Source of the DNA: Mycolicibacterium sp.
GTDB taxonomy: Bacteria > Actinomycetota > Actinomycetes > Mycobacteriales > Mycobacteriaceae
DNA length: 64,000 nucleotides
Direction: 5' to 3'
Assembly (NCBI RefSeq): GCF_016462945.1
Contig: NZ_JAEMSG010000003.1
Coordinates: forward strand, 1-64,000
Part shown: positions 50,135 to 62,253 of the stretch, piece by piece
Position numbering within the stretch: the first letter of the stretch is position 1
Layout of the letters: each line of letters starts with the position of its first letter
Translations under genes and position numbers: made by a program
The notes under the pieces: generated by a model
What the model was told of the DNA's origin: nothing
Seen by the model: only the letters and a program-made list of their open reading frames with translations
Databases searched by the model: none

Positions 50135-51702
50135 CGCGAGCCTCCAGCCGACAGGTTGGGAGCGGGATCGGACTGGTGGATCGAGGTCAGCGTGTGGGTC
50201 ACTGCCGGATTGATTACGTCCAATGCGATCTTCGGATACACACCCAGCACCACCAGCAGGGCGATCAGTGGCACTATCACCAGCAACTCGCGTGGCCGCA
50301 GATCGCGCACCGCTTCGTTGCCGCCGGTGACCGGGCCGGTCATCATGCGCTGATACATCCACAGCACATAGAGCGCTGACAGCACCAGTGCCACTGCCGC
50401 AACGACCGCCACTGCCGGGTACCGGGTGAACGTGCCGATGAGAACGAGGAATTCAGACACGAACGGCGCCAGGCCCGGCAGCGCCAGGGTCGCCAGCCCG
50501 GCGATCAGGAAGGTGCCGGCCAGGATCGGTGCCACCTTTTGCACACCGCCGAAGTCGGCGATCGCCCGGGTGCCGCGACGGCTGACCAGGAAGCCTGCGA
50601 TGAGGAACAGCGCCGCCGTCGCAATGCCGTGGTTGACCATATAGAGAGAGGCCCCGGATTGGCCCTGACTGGTCATCACGAAAATGCCCAGGATGATGAA
50701 GCCGAAGTGGCTGATCGAGGTGTAGGCGATCAGCCGCATCACATCGGTCTGCCCGATCGCCAGGAGCGCTCCGTAGAGGATGCCGATGACGGCCAGGGTG
50801 ATGATCGCGGGTCGGAAGAATGTCGAAGCGTCGGGGAACAGGGGCAGGCAGTAGCGCAGCATCCCGAAGGTGCCGACCTTGTCCATCACCGCCATCATCA
50901 GCACCGCGGAGGCTGGCGTGGCCTGCACGGCGGCGTCAGGCAGCCAGCGGTGGAACGGCCACAGTGGTGCCTTGACCGCGAACGCGAACATGAAGCCGAG
51001 GAACAACGCGTTGGCCAACGCCGGCGCGATCACGAAACTACCGTTGGAGATCGCGTCGGAAATCTGGCGGAAGTCGAATGTGCCGTCGGCGAACGCCTTG
51101 TCGTTGGCGGTCGCCACATACAGACCGACCAGGGCCGCCAGCATGAGCAGGCCGCCGAAGAGGTTGTACAACAGGAACTTCACCGCCGCCTTCGAGGTGG
51201 CGGGGTTGCGGGCGCCGAATCCGCCGATGAGGAAATACATCGGGATCAGCATCGCTTCGAAGAACACATAGAACAGCAGGATGTCGAGGGAGATCAGCGA
51301 CATGAGCACCATGCCCTCGGTCGCGAGCATCAGCGCGACGTAACCGTGCGGTGCCCGGCCGGACCGGCCGGGCCGGTCGTCGGCGTCGTTCCAGCCGGCG
51401 AGCAGTAGCAGCGGCATCAGTACCGCGGTGAGCACTACCAGGGTCAGCGCGATACCGTCGACGCCGAGGATGTAGCCGGTACCGAAATATGTTATCCAGG
51501 TGTGGTTTTCGACGAATTGGTAGCGCTCACCGGCCGGGTTGAAGCTCACTGCGAGGATGACGGCCACGGCGAGTACCGCCAGCGACACCCCCAGTCCGGC
51601 GTACTTGGCCGCCTGCCGCTGCGGTGTCGGCAGCAAGATGATGACCACGGCGCCGAGAACAGGCAGCGCCCACAATAACGTCAGCCACGGGAAGTTCGTC
51701 AC
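50131..51702 (-). CDS. nuoM: NADH-quinone oxidoreductase subunit M
   Basis: FFEAMLIPMYFLIG; TPASAVLMMAVMDKVGTFGMLRY. Confidence 0.95.
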   Translation of the reverse strand: MTNFPWLTLLWALPVLGAVVIILLPTPQRQAAKYAGLGVSLAVLAVAVILAVSFNPAGERYQFVENHTWITYFGTGYILGVDGIALTLVVLTAVLMPLLLLAGWNDADDRPGRSGRAPHGYVALMLATEGMVLMSLISLDILLFYVFFEAMLIPMYFLIGGFGARNPATSKAAVKFLLYNLFGGLLMLAALVGLYVATANDKAFADGTFDFRQISDAISNGSFVIAPALANALFLGFMFAFAVKAPLWPFHRWLPDAAVQATPASAVLMMAVMDKVGTFGMLRYCLPLFPDASTFFRPAIITLAVIGILYGALLAIGQTDVMRLIAYTSISHFGFIILGIFVMTSQGQSGASLYMVNHGIATAALFLIAGFLVSRRGTRAIADFGGVQKVAPILAGTFLIAGLATLALPGLAPFVSEFLVLIGTFTRYPAVAVVAAVALVLSALYVLWMYQRMMTGPVTGGNEAVRDLRPRELLVIVPLIALLVVLGVYPKIALDVINPAVTHTLTSIHQSDPAPNLSAGGSR

Positions 51703-51706
51703 CTAC

Positions 51707-53629
51707 TCACCTCCACATCGCCGAGATCAGGATCGCGCCGGTGACCAGAGCGGTCCCGGCCAGCATCGACAACGCATAGCTGCGGGCGAAGCCGGTCTGC
51801 AGGCCGCGCAACCCGTCAGAGAACTGGCTCACCAGTGCCGAGATCCCGCGGACGCTGCCGTCGATGGCCTTGTCGTCCACTGCCACCATGGCCTTGGTCA
51901 GCTGCTGACCGGTTCGCATGAAGGCCGCCTCGTTGATCGCGTCGCCGTACAGGTCGTTGCGGGCGGCGACGGTCAGGGCCGACACATCCTGCGGTGCGGT
52001 GTCGGCTACCGCACGCATCGCGTACTGGCGATAGGCGATCACCACGCCGACGGCCACGGCACCGAGGGCGGCAGCCGTGATGATCCAGGCCGGGATCAGA
52101 TGTTCGGCTTCGTGGCTTCCGACAACGGGTTCCAGCCAGGTCTGCAGGTTGTGGCCCATCGAGAGCGCCGCGCCGGCGCCCACCGACCCGAGAGCCAGCA
52201 GGACCATCGGTGCGGTCATCGTCGCGGGGGACTCGTGCGGATGCGTAGCCGTTCCTTCCCCCGAGGCTTCGCTTGCCCCCAGGGGAGCGTTCCAGCGCGG
52301 CTGACCGAAGAAGGTGAGCAGCATGACCCGGGTCATATAGAAGGCGGTGATGCCCGCACCCAGGAGTGCGGCCCCGCCGAGCAGGACGCCCCGGATCCCA
52401 CCGGCATTGAAGGCGGTTTCGATGATGGCGTCCTTGGAGAAGAAGCCGGCGAACGGGGGCACACCGATGATGGCGAGGTAGCCGAGTCCGAATGTCACGA
52501 AGGTGATCGGCAGCAGCGTGCGCAATCCGCCGAAGCGGCGCATATCGGTTTCGTCGTTCATGCCGTGCATGACCGAACCGGCACCGAGGAACAGGCCGGC
52601 TTTGAAGAACCCGTGGGTGATCAGGTGCATGATCGCCACCGCGTAGCCGGCCGGACCGAGGCCGGCGGCGAGCACCATGTAGCCGATCTGACTCATGGTC
52701 GAGGCCGCCAGCGCCTTCTTGATGTCGTCCTTGGCGCAGCCGATGATCGCACCGAACAGCAGCGTCACCGCACCGACGATCACCACGGCGGTCTGGGCGG
52801 TCGGCGCGAGGTTGAACACCGGCCCCGAGCGGACGATGAGATACACCCCGGCGGTGACCATGGTGGCGGCGTGGATGAGTGCCGAAACCGGGGTGGGGCC
52901 CTCCATGGCGTCACCGAGCCAGGACTGCAGGGGAACCTGCGCGCTCTTGCCGCAGGCGGCGAGCAGCAGCAGCAGGCCGATCGCGTTGAGGGCACCACTG
53001 CTCATCTGCGGGGCGGCATCGAACACCGTCGTGAAGCCGACGGAGCCGACCGTGGCGAACATGACCATCAACGCGATGGCCAGGCCCATGTCGCCGACCC
53101 GGTTGACCACGAATGCCTTCTTCGCGGCCGCCGCCGCGCTGGGCTTGTAGGACCAGAAGCCGATCAGCAGATAGGACGCGAGTCCGACGCCTTCCCAACC
53201 CAGGTAGAGGCCGAGAAAGTTGTCGGCCAGCACCAGCACCAGCATCGCGGCCACGAACAGGTTGAGGTAGGCGAAGAACCGTCGCCGCCCCGGGTCGTGT
53301 GCCATGTAGCCGATCGAGTAGATGTGGATCAACGCTCCGACACCGGTGATCAGCAGCACGAAGCAGATCGACAGTGCGTCGAGTTGGAGGCCGAAGTCCA
53401 CCTTGAGCACGCCCACCGGAACCCAGGAGAACAGCGTCTCCCGGACCACCCGGTCTTCGGCGGGCAGGCCGAGCAGATGCGCGAACAGCGCGAGCCCGCA
53501 GATGAAGGAGCCGATCACGGTGAGGCAGCCCAGGAGGTGCCCCCACGCGTCGGTCGCCCGCCCGCCGAGCAGCAGTACCGCCGCGCCGACCAGGGGCAGC
53601 ACGAAGGTCAGGAGGAGAAGTGACGTCAT
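51707..53629 (-). CDS. nuoL: NADH-quinone oxidoreductase subunit L
   Basis: [40 protein letters not shown]. Confidence 0.96.
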   Translation of the reverse strand: MTSLLLLTFVLPLVGAAVLLLGGRATDAWGHLLGCLTVIGSFICGLALFAHLLGLPAEDRVVRETLFSWVPVGVLKVDFGLQLDALSICFVLLITGVGALIHIYSIGYMAHDPGRRRFFAYLNLFVAAMLVLVLADNFLGLYLGWEGVGLASYLLIGFWSYKPSAAAAAKKAFVVNRVGDMGLAIALMVMFATVGSVGFTTVFDAAPQMSSGALNAIGLLLLLAACGKSAQVPLQSWLGDAMEGPTPVSALIHAATMVTAGVYLIVRSGPVFNLAPTAQTAVVIVGAVTLLFGAIIGCAKDDIKKALAASTMSQIGYMVLAAGLGPAGYAVAIMHLITHGFFKAGLFLGAGSVMHGMNDETDMRRFGGLRTLLPITFVTFGLGYLAIIGVPPFAGFFSKDAIIETAFNAGGIRGVLLGGAALLGAGITAFYMTRVMLLTFFGQPRWNAPLGASEASGEGTATHPHESPATMTAPMVLLALGSVGAGAALSMGHNLQTWLEPVVGSHEAEHLIPAWIITAAALGAVAVGVVIAYRQYAMRAVADTAPQDVSALTVAARNDLYGDAINEAAFMRTGQQLTKAMVAVDDKAIDGSVRGISALVSQFSDGLRGLQTGFARSYALSMLAGTALVTGAILISAMWR

Positions 53630-53642
53630 GGCAGGCCCGTGA

Positions 53643-53942
53643 TCAATTCCGCAGCAGGTGGGACTCGTCCACGTCGGCGTTGCGGCGGGTACGGAAGATG
53701 GTGACGATGATGGCCAGCCCGACCACCACCTCGCAGGCGGCTACCACCATGGTGAAGAAAGCCACCGCCTGTCCGTCGAGCCGTCCGTGCATGCGGGCGA
53801 AAGTGACGAACGCGAGGTTGCCGGCGTTGAGCATCAACTCGACGCACATGAACATGACGATCGCATTGCGCCGCAACAGAACACCGGACGCTCCGATGGT
53901 GAACAGCAGCACTGACAGGTACAGGTAATTGTCCGGGTTCAT
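53643..53942 (-). CDS. nuoK: NADH-quinone oxidoreductase subunit K
   Basis: [27 protein letters not shown]. Confidence 0.96.
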   Translation of the reverse strand: MNPDNYLYLSVLLFTIGASGVLLRRNAIVMFMCVELMLNAGNLAFVTFARMHGRLDGQAVAFFTMVVAACEVVVGLAIIVTIFRTRRNADVDESHLLRN

Positions 53943-54703
53943 CGATCTGCGTCCCGGCCCGGGGCCGAGTGCACCCGTCCCCGGATCACCGCACCGACGG
54001 ACGTCGCGTCGTCGGAACCGTCGGGCAGTCGGGCCATGGTGTCCGCGGCGTTATGCCGCGCGTAGACGCCCGGGTTGGGCATCGGCGTGGCCCGGCTGCC
54101 ATCTCGGAACCGTTCCACGGCCATTTCGCGCTGGGTCTTTCGGGCCTCGAAGCGCTCCCGGTGCGCCAGCACCATCGCTCCGAGTGCGGCGGTGATCAAT
54201 AGCGCGCTGGTCAGTTCGAACGCCCACAGGTTGCGGGTGAAGATCAGATCCGCCAGGCCCTCCACGTTGCCGCCGGCATTGGCCTCGGTCAGACCCACGA
54301 AGCCGGACGTCGACATGGTGCCGATACCGGCGATCAGCAGCACGCCGAAGCCCAGGCCGGCAGCGATCGCCGCGAGGCGTTGTCCCCGAATGGTTTCCAT
54401 CAGTGACTGGCCGGAGTCCACGCCGATGAGCATCAGCACGAACAGGAACAGCATCATCACCGCGCCGGTGTACACCACCACCTGGACCACTCCGAGGAAC
54501 AGCGCATCCTGGGCCACGTAGAGCACTGCGAGCGAGATCATCGTCGTCGCCAGGAACATCGCCGCGTACACCGCCTTGGGTGCGGCCACCACCCCGATCG
54601 CTCCGGCCAGGGCGATCGCGCCGAAGACCCAGAACACCGCCGCTTCGACGGTGGAGGTTCTGGTGAGGGTCTCGGTGGCCAGCACCGTGATGTCTGGGTT
54701 CAC
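53939..54703 (-). CDS. nuoJ: NADH-quinone oxidoreductase subunit J
   Basis: [25 protein letters not shown]. Confidence 0.95.
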   Translation of the reverse strand: MNPDITVLATETLTRTSTVEAAVFWVFGAIALAGAIGVVAAPKAVYAAMFLATTMISLAVLYVAQDALFLGVVQVVVYTGAVMMLFLFVLMLIGVDSGQSLMETIRGQRLAAIAAGLGFGVLLIAGIGTMSTSGFVGLTEANAGGNVEGLADLIFTRNLWAFELTSALLITAALGAMVLAHRERFEARKTQREMAVERFRDGSRATPMPNPGVYARHNAADTMARLPDGSDDATSVGAVIRGRVHSAPGRDADR

Positions 54704-55227
54704 CGGGTCACCTCTCGGTTCGGGCCGTTAACCCGACCGAGGTAGTAGTCGTCATCTGATGCCCCGGGCGCCATCGGGTGCGGCGGGGCCTCCATGCCGG
54801 CTTCCAGTGGCGCGAGCAGTTTGTCCTTGCCGTAGATCAGATCACTGCGGTTGTCATCGGCCATCTCGTAGATGTTGGTCATGGTCAGGGCCCGGGTGGG
54901 ACATGCCTCGATGCACAATCCACAGCCGATGCACCGTAGGTAGTTGATTTGGTAGACGCGGCCGTAGCGCTCACCGGGTGAGTAGCGCTCGGTCTCGGTG
55001 TTGTCCGCACCCTCGACGAAGATCGCGTCGGCGGGGCAGGCCCAGGCACACAGTTCGCAGCCGATGCACTTCTCCAGCCCGTCCGGATAGCGGTTGAGTT
55101 GGTGGCGGCCGTGGTAGCGCGGCGCGGTCGCCCCGGGTTCCTCCGGGTACTGCTCGGTGATGGGCCGCTTGAACATCGACGAGAACGTCACGCCGAAACC
55201 GGCGAGAGCATCGAGGAATTTAGGCAC
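54700..55227 (-). CDS. nuoI: NADH-quinone oxidoreductase subunit I
   Basis: Two 4Fe-4S motifs [12 protein letters not shown] and [12 protein letters not shown]. Confidence 0.96.
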   Translation of the reverse strand: MPKFLDALAGFGVTFSSMFKRPITEQYPEEPGATAPRYHGRHQLNRYPDGLEKCIGCELCAWACPADAIFVEGADNTETERYSPGERYGRVYQINYLRCIGCGLCIEACPTRALTMTNIYEMADDNRSDLIYGKDKLLAPLEAGMEAPPHPMAPGASDDDYYLGRVNGPNREVTR

Positions 55228-56443
55228 GGACGGGCTCCTTGATTGGCATCGGAGGCACCGGGAAAGACCCGGCGCCAGGCGGTGGCGGCAGCGGAATATT
55301 GCGGTGAATCCGTTTGCTGCGCAGTTTGATCAGGGCAACCACCGCGGCGAGCAGAATCGCGCCGACGATCAGGTTGGGCAGGACGCCGTCGATGTGTGCG
55401 CTCCGCATGATCGCCACGACCAGGATCCAGACCAGTGAAATCGGAATCATCAGCTTCCAGCCCATCGCCATGAACTGGTCGTAGCGCAGCCGCGGCAGGG
55501 TGGCTCGCAGCCACATGAACACGAACAGGAAGGCCCAGACCTTGGCGACGAACCACAGCAGCGGCCACCACCCGGTGTTGGCGCCCTCCCACAGGCTGAT
55601 CGGCCATGAAGCGCGCCAGCCGCCAAGGAACAGGGTGCTCGCCAGCGCCGAGACGGTGGTCATATTGACGTACTCGGCCAGCATGAACATCGCGAACTTC
55701 AACGACGAGTACTCGGTGTGGAAGCCGCCGACTAACTCACCCTCGGCCTCGGGCAGATCGAAGGGCGCGCGGTTGGTCTCGCCCACCATGGAGGTCAGAT
55801 ACACCACGAAGGACGGCAACAGCAGGAACACATACCAGGTGTGCTCCTGGGCGGCGACGATCCCGGAGGTGGACATGGTTCCGGCGTAGAGGAACACCGC
55901 CGCGAAGCACAGCGCCATCGCGATCTCGTAGGAGATCACCTGGGCGCTGGAGCGCAGACCGCCCAGCAGTGGGTAGGTCGAGCCGGATGCCCAGCCCGCG
56001 AGCACGATTCCGTAAACCCCGATCGAGGTAACCGCGAGGATATAGAGGACGGCGACCGGCAGGTCAGTCAACTGCAGCGCAGTGGCATGGCCGAACACCG
56101 ACACCACCGGGCCCATCGGAATCACGGCGAACGCCATGATCGCCGGAATGACCGAGATGATCGGCGCCATCAGGTAAATCGGCTTATCCACGCCGGCGGG
56201 GATCAGCCCCTCCTTGAGCGCGAGCTTGATGCCGTCGGCCAGTGACTGCAGCAGACCGAACGGCCCGACCCGATTGGGGCCGTAGCGCAACTGCATCCGG
56301 CCCAATAGCTTGCGCTCCACCAGGATTGCCACCAGCACGGTCAGCAGCAGGAAGGCGAATACGGCGACCGCCTTCACGGCGATCAACCACCACGGGTCGT
56401 GGCCGAACACCGCCGGATCCGGATAGGTCATGTCGGAATTCAC
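55220..56443 (-). CDS. nuoH: NADH-quinone oxidoreductase subunit H
   Basis: [32 protein letters not shown]. Confidence 0.97.
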   Translation of the reverse strand: MNSDMTYPDPAVFGHDPWWLIAVKAVAVFAFLLLTVLVAILVERKLLGRMQLRYGPNRVGPFGLLQSLADGIKLALKEGLIPAGVDKPIYLMAPIISVIPAIMAFAVIPMGPVVSVFGHATALQLTDLPVAVLYILAVTSIGVYGIVLAGWASGSTYPLLGGLRSSAQVISYEIAMALCFAAVFLYAGTMSTSGIVAAQEHTWYVFLLLPSFVVYLTSMVGETNRAPFDLPEAEGELVGGFHTEYSSLKFAMFMLAEYVNMTTVSALASTLFLGGWRASWPISLWEGANTGWWPLLWFVAKVWAFLFVFMWLRATLPRLRYDQFMAMGWKLMIPISLVWILVVAIMRSAHIDGVLPNLIVGAILLAAVVALIKLRSKRIHRNIPLPPPPGAGSFPVPPMPIKEPVRA

Positions 56444-58833
56444 ACCGCACCCCCTGCTTGGATATGCACCACGGTGCCGGTGCTAACGCCGAGTTGGCGG
56501 TGCACGGCACTGCCGGGCGAGTTGAGCGGTAGCCACACCACCTGGTCGGGCATCTCGGTGACGGTCAACGGTAGGCACACCGATCCACGCCCGGTGGACA
56601 CGGTCACCGGCTGGCCGTCGGAGGCGCCGATACCGGCCGCCGTCGGCGCGGACAGGCGCACCACGGCCGGCCGGGCGGTGCCGGCCAGGTGGGGCTCGCC
56701 GTCCTGTAACCGGCCGGCGTCCAACAACATCCGCCAGCCGGCCAGTACGGCCTCGCCGGTTTCCAGTGCCGCAGGCGATGTGGGTCGGACGTCGGGCGCG
56801 GCGGGTCGATCGCCGCCCCAGGTGCCCAGTCGTGCCATCTCTTCGGCAGCCTGCCCGGCGGTGCGGAAACCGATATCGATTCCGAGTTCGTCGGCGAGGG
56901 TCTGCAGGACCCGCAGATCCGGTGCGGCATTGGAGGTCAGTGCCGGCTCGAAAGGCCGGACGCGGCCCTCCCAGTCGGTGAACGAGCCGGACTTCTCCAC
57001 GACCGGAGCCACCGGGAACACCACGTCGGCCAGCGCGGTGACCGCCGACTCGCGCAATTCCAGGCTGACCACGAACCCGGCCGCGCCGATGGCGGCGAGT
57101 GCGTCGTGCGGATCGGTGAGGTCGGCGGGCTCGACCCCGCCGATCAACAGCGCGTCGAGTTCGCCATGTGCGGCGGCGATCAAGATGGCGTCGCTGTCTC
57201 GGCCGGGTAGGGCGGGTAGTTCGTCGATGTTCCAGAGATCGGTAACCTGGGCTCGCGCAACGGGATCGGTGACCGGACGTCCGCCCGGCAGAAGATTGGG
57301 TAGGCAGCCGGCGTCCAGGGCGCCACGTTCGCCTGCGCGGCGCGGGATCCACGCCAGCGTCGCCCCGGTGGTGGCGGCCAGTCGTGCCGCCGCGGACAAC
57401 GCACCCGGGCTGGTGGCCAGCCGTTCGCCGACCAGGATAACCGCTCCGGGCCGGGCCAGCAGTTCATCGCCGGCCAGACCGTCGAGCGCGTCGGCTTCGC
57501 CACCGGGCGCGGTCGCGATGACGCGGGCGGCGAGTTTGTCCGACCCGCGCGAGGCGAACGGTGCGATGGTCACCACCGGCAGATGGCGCTTGCGGACCGC
57601 CTTGCGCAGTCGCAGGTAGACGATCGGCGACTCTTCTTCGGGCTCGAAGCCGGCCAGCACCACCACCGGCGCGGTCTCCAGATCGGAGTAGTTGATGGAC
57701 ATCGGCTCTCCTGCCACATGGGCGGCCAGGAACTCCGACTCTTCGTCCGAGTGCGGGCGAGCGCGGAAGTCGATGTCATTGGTGGCCAACGCCATTCGAG
57801 TGAACTTGGCGTAGGCGTAGGCGTCTTCGGTGGTGACCCGGCCACCGACCAGCACCCCGGTCCGACCGGCCGTCAAGCCGTCGGCGGCCCGTCCGATTGC
57901 CTCCGACCATGAGGCCGTCCGGAGGTTACCGGCGTCGTCGCGCACCATCGGTGTGGTGATGCGGTCGCCCACCCGGGTGTAGTTGAAGGCCCACCGGCCC
58001 TTGTCGCAGTTCCACTCCTCGTTGACCTCGGGGTCGTCACCGGCCAGCCGGCGCAGCACCACTCCGCGGCGGTGATCGGTGCGCTGGGCGCAGCCGGATG
58101 CGCAGTGCTCACACACACTCGGTGAGGACACCAGATCGAATGGGCGGGCCCGGAACCGGTATGAGGCGCCGGTTAGTGCGCCCACTGGACAGATCTGCAC
58201 GGTGTTGCCGCTGTAGTACGAGTCGAACGGCACCCCCGCGGCGATACCCACCTGCTGCAGCGCCCCGCGCTCGAGCAGTTCGATGAACGGGTCGCCGGCG
58301 ATCTCGTTGGAGAACCGGGTGCATCGGGCGCACAGCACGCACCGCTCCCGGTCCAACAGCACCTGAGAGGAGAGGTTGATCGGTTTGGGGAAGGTGCGCT
58401 TGATGTCGTCGAACCGAGTCTCGACGCGACCGCTGGACATCGCCTGGTTCTGCAGCGGGCACTCGCCGCCCTTGTCGCAGACCGGGCAGTCCAGGGGGTG
58501 GTTGATGAGCAGCAGCTCCATCACCCCGTGCTGGGCGGCCTCGGCGACCTCAGAGGTGCACTGGGTGTGCACCACCATCCCCTCGGTCACGGTCGTGGTG
58601 CAGCTGGCCATCGGCTTGCGCTGGCCTTCGATCTCGACCAGGCACTGCCGGCAGGCGCCCACCGGCTCGAGCAGCGGGTGGTCGCAGAACCGGGGAATCT
58701 GCACGCCGATCAGCTCGGCGGCACGAATCACCAAGGTGCCCTTGGGAACCGACAGTGTCGTGTCGTCGATGGTCATGGTGACCAGATCGACCGGCGGGGC
58801 CTTTTGCGCGCCGGTCTCAGGTGCCTGCGTCAT
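56440..58833 (-). CDS. nuoG: NADH-quinone oxidoreductase subunit G
   Basis: [28 protein letters not shown]; molybdopterin-like fold. Confidence 0.95.
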   Translation of the reverse strand: MTQAPETGAQKAPPVDLVTMTIDDTTLSVPKGTLVIRAAELIGVQIPRFCDHPLLEPVGACRQCLVEIEGQRKPMASCTTTVTEGMVVHTQCTSEVAEAAQHGVMELLLINHPLDCPVCDKGGECPLQNQAMSSGRVETRFDDIKRTFPKPINLSSQVLLDRERCVLCARCTRFSNEIAGDPFIELLERGALQQVGIAAGVPFDSYYSGNTVQICPVGALTGASYRFRARPFDLVSSPSVCEHCASGCAQRTDHRRGVVLRRLAGDDPEVNEEWNCDKGRWAFNYTRVGDRITTPMVRDDAGNLRTASWSEAIGRAADGLTAGRTGVLVGGRVTTEDAYAYAKFTRMALATNDIDFRARPHSDEESEFLAAHVAGEPMSINYSDLETAPVVVLAGFEPEEESPIVYLRLRKAVRKRHLPVVTIAPFASRGSDKLAARVIATAPGGEADALDGLAGDELLARPGAVILVGERLATSPGALSAAARLAATTGATLAWIPRRAGERGALDAGCLPNLLPGGRPVTDPVARAQVTDLWNIDELPALPGRDSDAILIAAAHGELDALLIGGVEPADLTDPHDALAAIGAAGFVVSLELRESAVTALADVVFPVAPVVEKSGSFTDWEGRVRPFEPALTSNAAPDLRVLQTLADELGIDIGFRTAGQAAEEMARLGTWGGDRPAAPDVRPTSPAALETGEAVLAGWRMLLDAGRLQDGEPHLAGTARPAVVRLSAPTAAGIGASDGQPVTVSTGRGSVCLPLTVTEMPDQVVWLPLNSPGSAVHRQLGVSTGTVVHIQAGGAV

Positions 58834-60149
58834 GCGCCCACTCCTTCGGGCACGGCCAGCATCGACGCATACGGGTCGAAGGGGCAGCCGCCGCTGACGT
58901 GCGCCTCGTACTCGGCGTGGAAGTACTGCAGCGAGGACAGGATCGGCGAGGCGGCGCCGTCACCTAACGCGCAGAACGACTTACCCATGATCGCGTCGGC
59001 GATGTCGTGCAGTTTGACCAGATCGTCCTGCACGCCGGCACCGCTTTCGAGGCGCTCATAGATTTGCGCGAGCCAGTAGGTGCCCTCCCGGCACGGTGTG
59101 CATTTTCCGCATGACTCGTGGGCGTAAAACTCCGTCCAGCGGCGCACCGCACGCACCACGCACGTCGTCTCGTCGAAGATCTGCAGTGCCTTGGTGCCCA
59201 GCATCGAACCCACCGATGCCATGCCCTCGTAGTCCAGGGGGATATCGAGATGTTCAGCGGTCAGCAGCGGTGTCGAGGATCCGCCCGGTGTCCAGAACTT
59301 GAGCTCGTGGTCGGCCCGCACACCGCCCGCGTAGTCGAGCAGTTCGCGCAGGGTGATGCCCAGCGGTGCCTCGTACTGGCCGGGCCGGGTGACGTGACCG
59401 GACAGCGAGTACAGCGTGAACCCGGGGGACTTCTCGGTGCCCATCGACTTGAACCAGTCCACACCCTTGACCAGGATCGGCGGCACGCTGGCGATCGACT
59501 CGACGTTGTTGACCACCGTCGGGCAGGCGTAGAGGCCGGCCACCGCGGGGAAGGGCGGACGCAGCCGGGGTTGACCGCGACGGCCCTCCAGGGAATCCAG
59601 CAGCGCGGTCTCCTCGCCACAGATGTAGGCGCCGGCCCCGGCGTGCACGACCAGGTCGAGGTCGAAACCCGAGCCCTGGATGTTCGAACCCAGATAACCC
59701 GCGTCATAGGCCTCGGCGACGGCGGCCTGGAGCCGACGCAGCACTGACGTCACCTCGCCGCGCAGATAGATGAACGCGTGGCGGGCGCGGATGGCATAGG
59801 CCGCGATGATCGCGCCCTCGACCAAAAAGTGCGGGGTGGTCAGCATCAGCGGGGTGTCTTTGCAGGTGCCGGGCTCGGATTCGTCGGCGTTGATGACCAG
59901 ATAGTGCGGCTTGGCGCCGGCGGCACCGTCTTGCGGAATGAACGACCATTTCGTGCCGGTCGGGAAGCCGGCCCCGCCGCGACCGCGCAACCCGGACTCC
60001 TTGACCATGTTGATGACGTCATCGGGCGGCATGCTCAGCGCCCGGGTCAATCCCTGGTAGCCGTCGTTGCGCAGATAGGTCTGCAGCGTCCACGGCTGCG
60101 GTGCGTCCCAGAACCGGCTCAGCACGGGGGTCAGTGGTGTCGCGCTCAT
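58830..60149 (-). CDS. nuoF: NADH-quinone oxidoreductase subunit F
   Basis: [40 protein letters not shown]. Confidence 0.97.
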   Translation of the reverse strand: MSATPLTPVLSRFWDAPQPWTLQTYLRNDGYQGLTRALSMPPDDVINMVKESGLRGRGGAGFPTGTKWSFIPQDGAAGAKPHYLVINADESEPGTCKDTPLMLTTPHFLVEGAIIAAYAIRARHAFIYLRGEVTSVLRRLQAAVAEAYDAGYLGSNIQGSGFDLDLVVHAGAGAYICGEETALLDSLEGRRGQPRLRPPFPAVAGLYACPTVVNNVESIASVPPILVKGVDWFKSMGTEKSPGFTLYSLSGHVTRPGQYEAPLGITLRELLDYAGGVRADHELKFWTPGGSSTPLLTAEHLDIPLDYEGMASVGSMLGTKALQIFDETTCVVRAVRRWTEFYAHESCGKCTPCREGTYWLAQIYERLESGAGVQDDLVKLHDIADAIMGKSFCALGDGAASPILSSLQYFHAEYEAHVSGGCPFDPYASMLAVPEGVGA

Positions 60150-60868
60150 GGGTGCTCTCCGGGTGCGGTCATGCCGAGTTCGTGGGCGACGCGAAGTCCG
60201 GCCAGGGTGGCTGCCCCCGGCTTGCCGCCATCGTCACCACCGCCGCCGTCCAGGCCGGCCAGGATCCGCGCGGTTTGACGGAAGCTGCATAGCGGGCCTC
60301 CGCGGCTGGGGGTGACGGCCCGGCCACCACGCAGTGAGTTGGCGAGTTCGATTGCGCTGGAGGGTGTCTGGTTGTCGAAGAACTCCCAGTTCACCATGAC
60401 CACGGGAGCGTAATCGCAGGCTGCGTTGCACTCGACGTGCTCCAGGGTGATGGTTCCGTCACCGGTGGTCTGTCCGGCGTGTACGGCGAGTTCGGCCTCC
60501 AGGGCCTCCAGGATGGCATCGCCGCCCATGACCGCGCACAGGGTGTTGGTGCACACTCCGATCAGATATTCGCCAGTGGGACTGCGCCGATACATCGAGT
60601 AGAAGGTGGCCACCGCGGTCACCTCTGCCTCACTGAGGGCGAGTTGGCTTGCGCAGAAGGCGATTCCGGCACCGGTCAGATAGCCGTCCTCACTCTGGAC
60701 CAGATGCAGCAGCGGCAGCAGTGCCGAACGCGGCTGCGGGTAGCGGGCGATGATGGTGAGCGCGTCGCGGGCCAACCGTTCCGTCACGTCCTGCGGATAC
60801 GCCGCAGTACCGCCGATCGGTGGACCGGGCTCGTCGGGCCTCGGGCCCAACGTGAGGTCGACACTCAT
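60146..60868 (-). CDS. nuoE: NADH-quinone oxidoreductase subunit E
   Basis: CTNTLCAVMGG; HVECNAACDYAPVVMVN; ATG at 60868 preferred, GTG at 60925 possible. Confidence 0.93.
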   Translation of the reverse strand: MSVDLTLGPRPDEPGPPIGGTAAYPQDVTERLARDALTIIARYPQPRSALLPLLHLVQSEDGYLTGAGIAFCASQLALSEAEVTAVATFYSMYRRSPTGEYLIGVCTNTLCAVMGGDAILEALEAELAVHAGQTTGDGTITLEHVECNAACDYAPVVMVNWEFFDNQTPSSAIELANSLRGGRAVTPSRGGPLCSFRQTARILAGLDGGGGDDGGKPGAATLAGLRVAHELGMTAPGEHP

Positions 60869-60896
60869 CGGTGCCTGATTCTCTTCGCGCAAGCGC

Positions 60897-60954
60897 TCAT
60901 CGGTCACTCCATCCGATGTCGACACTCATCGGTCACTCCATCCGATGTCGACAC
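60897..60954 (-). repeat. Perfect 29-bp tandem duplication in the nuoD-nuoE junction
   Basis: tcatcggtcactccatccgatgtcgacac at 60897-60925 and 60926-60954. Confidence 0.97.
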
Positions 60955-62253
60955 TCATCGGTCGACGCCACCCATCACGGGGTCGATACTCGCGACCGCG
61001 GCGATCACGTCGGCAACCATGCCGCCCTCGCACATCGCCGCGACCGCTTGCAGATTGGTGAAGCTGGGATCGCGGTAGTGCACGCGGTAGGGACGGGTGC
61101 CGCCATCGGAAACCATGTGCACGCCGAGTTCGCCGCGTGGCGACTCGACGGCGGTGTACACCTGCCCGGCCGGCACGCGGATGCCCTCGGTGACGAGCTT
61201 GAAGTGGTGGATCAATCCCTCCATCGAGGTGCCCATGATCTTGGCGATGTGTTTCGGGGAGTTGCCCAGACCGTCCGCCCCAAGTTTCAGGTCGGCCGGC
61301 CAGGCCAGTTTCTTGTCCTGGATCATCACCGGTCCGGGCTCAAGTCGCTCCAGACACTGGCGGGCGATCTTCAGTGACTCCCTCATCTCGCCGACCCGGA
61401 TCAGGTAGCGGCCGTAGCAGTCCGCGGTGGTCGCGGTGATGACGTCGAAGTCGTAGGTCTCGTAGCCGCAATACGGTTGGGTCTTGCGCAGGTCGTGTGG
61501 CAGGCCGGTGGAACGCAGCACCGGGCCGGTCATGCCCAGCGCCATGCACCCGGTCAGATCCAGATATCCGACGCCCTCGGTTCGGGCCTTGAAGATGTAG
61601 TTCTCGCTGAGCAGTTCTTCGAGTTCGTACAGCCGGTCGGGCAGGACTTTCAACAGTTTGGCCAGCAGGGCCGTGCCGTCGTCGGGCAGGTCGGCGGCAA
61701 GGCCGCCGGGGCGGATATAGGCGTTGTTCATCCGCAGCCCGGTGACTGCTTCGAAGAAGCTGAGGATCAACTCGCGTTCCCGGAAGCCGACGAACATCAC
61801 CGACATCGCACCCAGTTCCATACCGCCGGTGGCCAGCGCGACCAGGTGCGAGGAGATCCGGTTGAGTTCCATGAGCAATACCCGGATCACCGAGGCGCGC
61901 TCCGGGATGTCATCGGTGACGCCGAGTAGTCGCTCGACTCCCAGGCAGTAGGCGGTCTCGTTGAAGAACGGTGACAGGTAGTCCATCCGGGTCACGAACG
62001 TCACACCCTGGGTCCAGGTGCGGTACTCCAGGTTCTTCTCAATACCGGTGTGCAGAAAGCCGATGCCGCAACGGGCTTCGACAACCGTCTCGCCCTCGAT
62101 CTCCAGGATCAACCGCAGCACGCCGTGCGTCGACGGGTGCTGCGGGCCCATGTTGACCACGATGCGCTCGCCGGCCAGACCTTCGCGGGCAGCGCTGACG
62201 ATATCGTCCCAGTCCTGCCCGCCCAGAGTGATCATGTTCTCGTCAGTAGTCAT
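60955..62253 (-). CDS. nuoD: NADH-quinone oxidoreductase subunit D
   Basis: [40 protein letters not shown]. Confidence 0.97.
   Translation of the reverse strand: MTTDENMITLGGQDWDDIVSAAREGLAGERIVVNMGPQHPSTHGVLRLILEIEGETVVEARCGIGFLHTGIEKNLEYRTWTQGVTFVTRMDYLSPFFNETAYCLGVERLLGVTDDIPERASVIRVLLMELNRISSHLVALATGGMELGAMSVMFVGFRERELILSFFEAVTGLRMNNAYIRPGGLAADLPDDGTALLAKLLKVLPDRLYELEELLSENYIFKARTEGVGYLDLTGCMALGMTGPVLRSTGLPHDLRKTQPYCGYETYDFDVITATTADCYGRYLIRVGEMRESLKIARQCLERLEPGPVMIQDKKLAWPADLKLGADGLGNSPKHIAKIMGTSMEGLIHHFKLVTEGIRVPAGQVYTAVESPRGELGVHMVSDGGTRPYRVHYRDPSFTNLQAVAAMCEGGMVADVIAAVASIDPVMGGVDR

Noticed and set aside
50539-51408. 289-aa plus-strand ORF antisense to nuoM
   Set aside because: Low-complexity mirror ORF.
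51539-53623. 694-aa plus-strand ORF antisense to nuoL
   Set aside because: High-GC mirror ORF; composition rich in H/Q/E/R with no recognisable domain, and nuoL is unambiguous on the other strand.
60897-60954. Possible CRISPR-like repeat
   Set aside because: Only two contiguous copies with no spacers; a simple tandem duplication.
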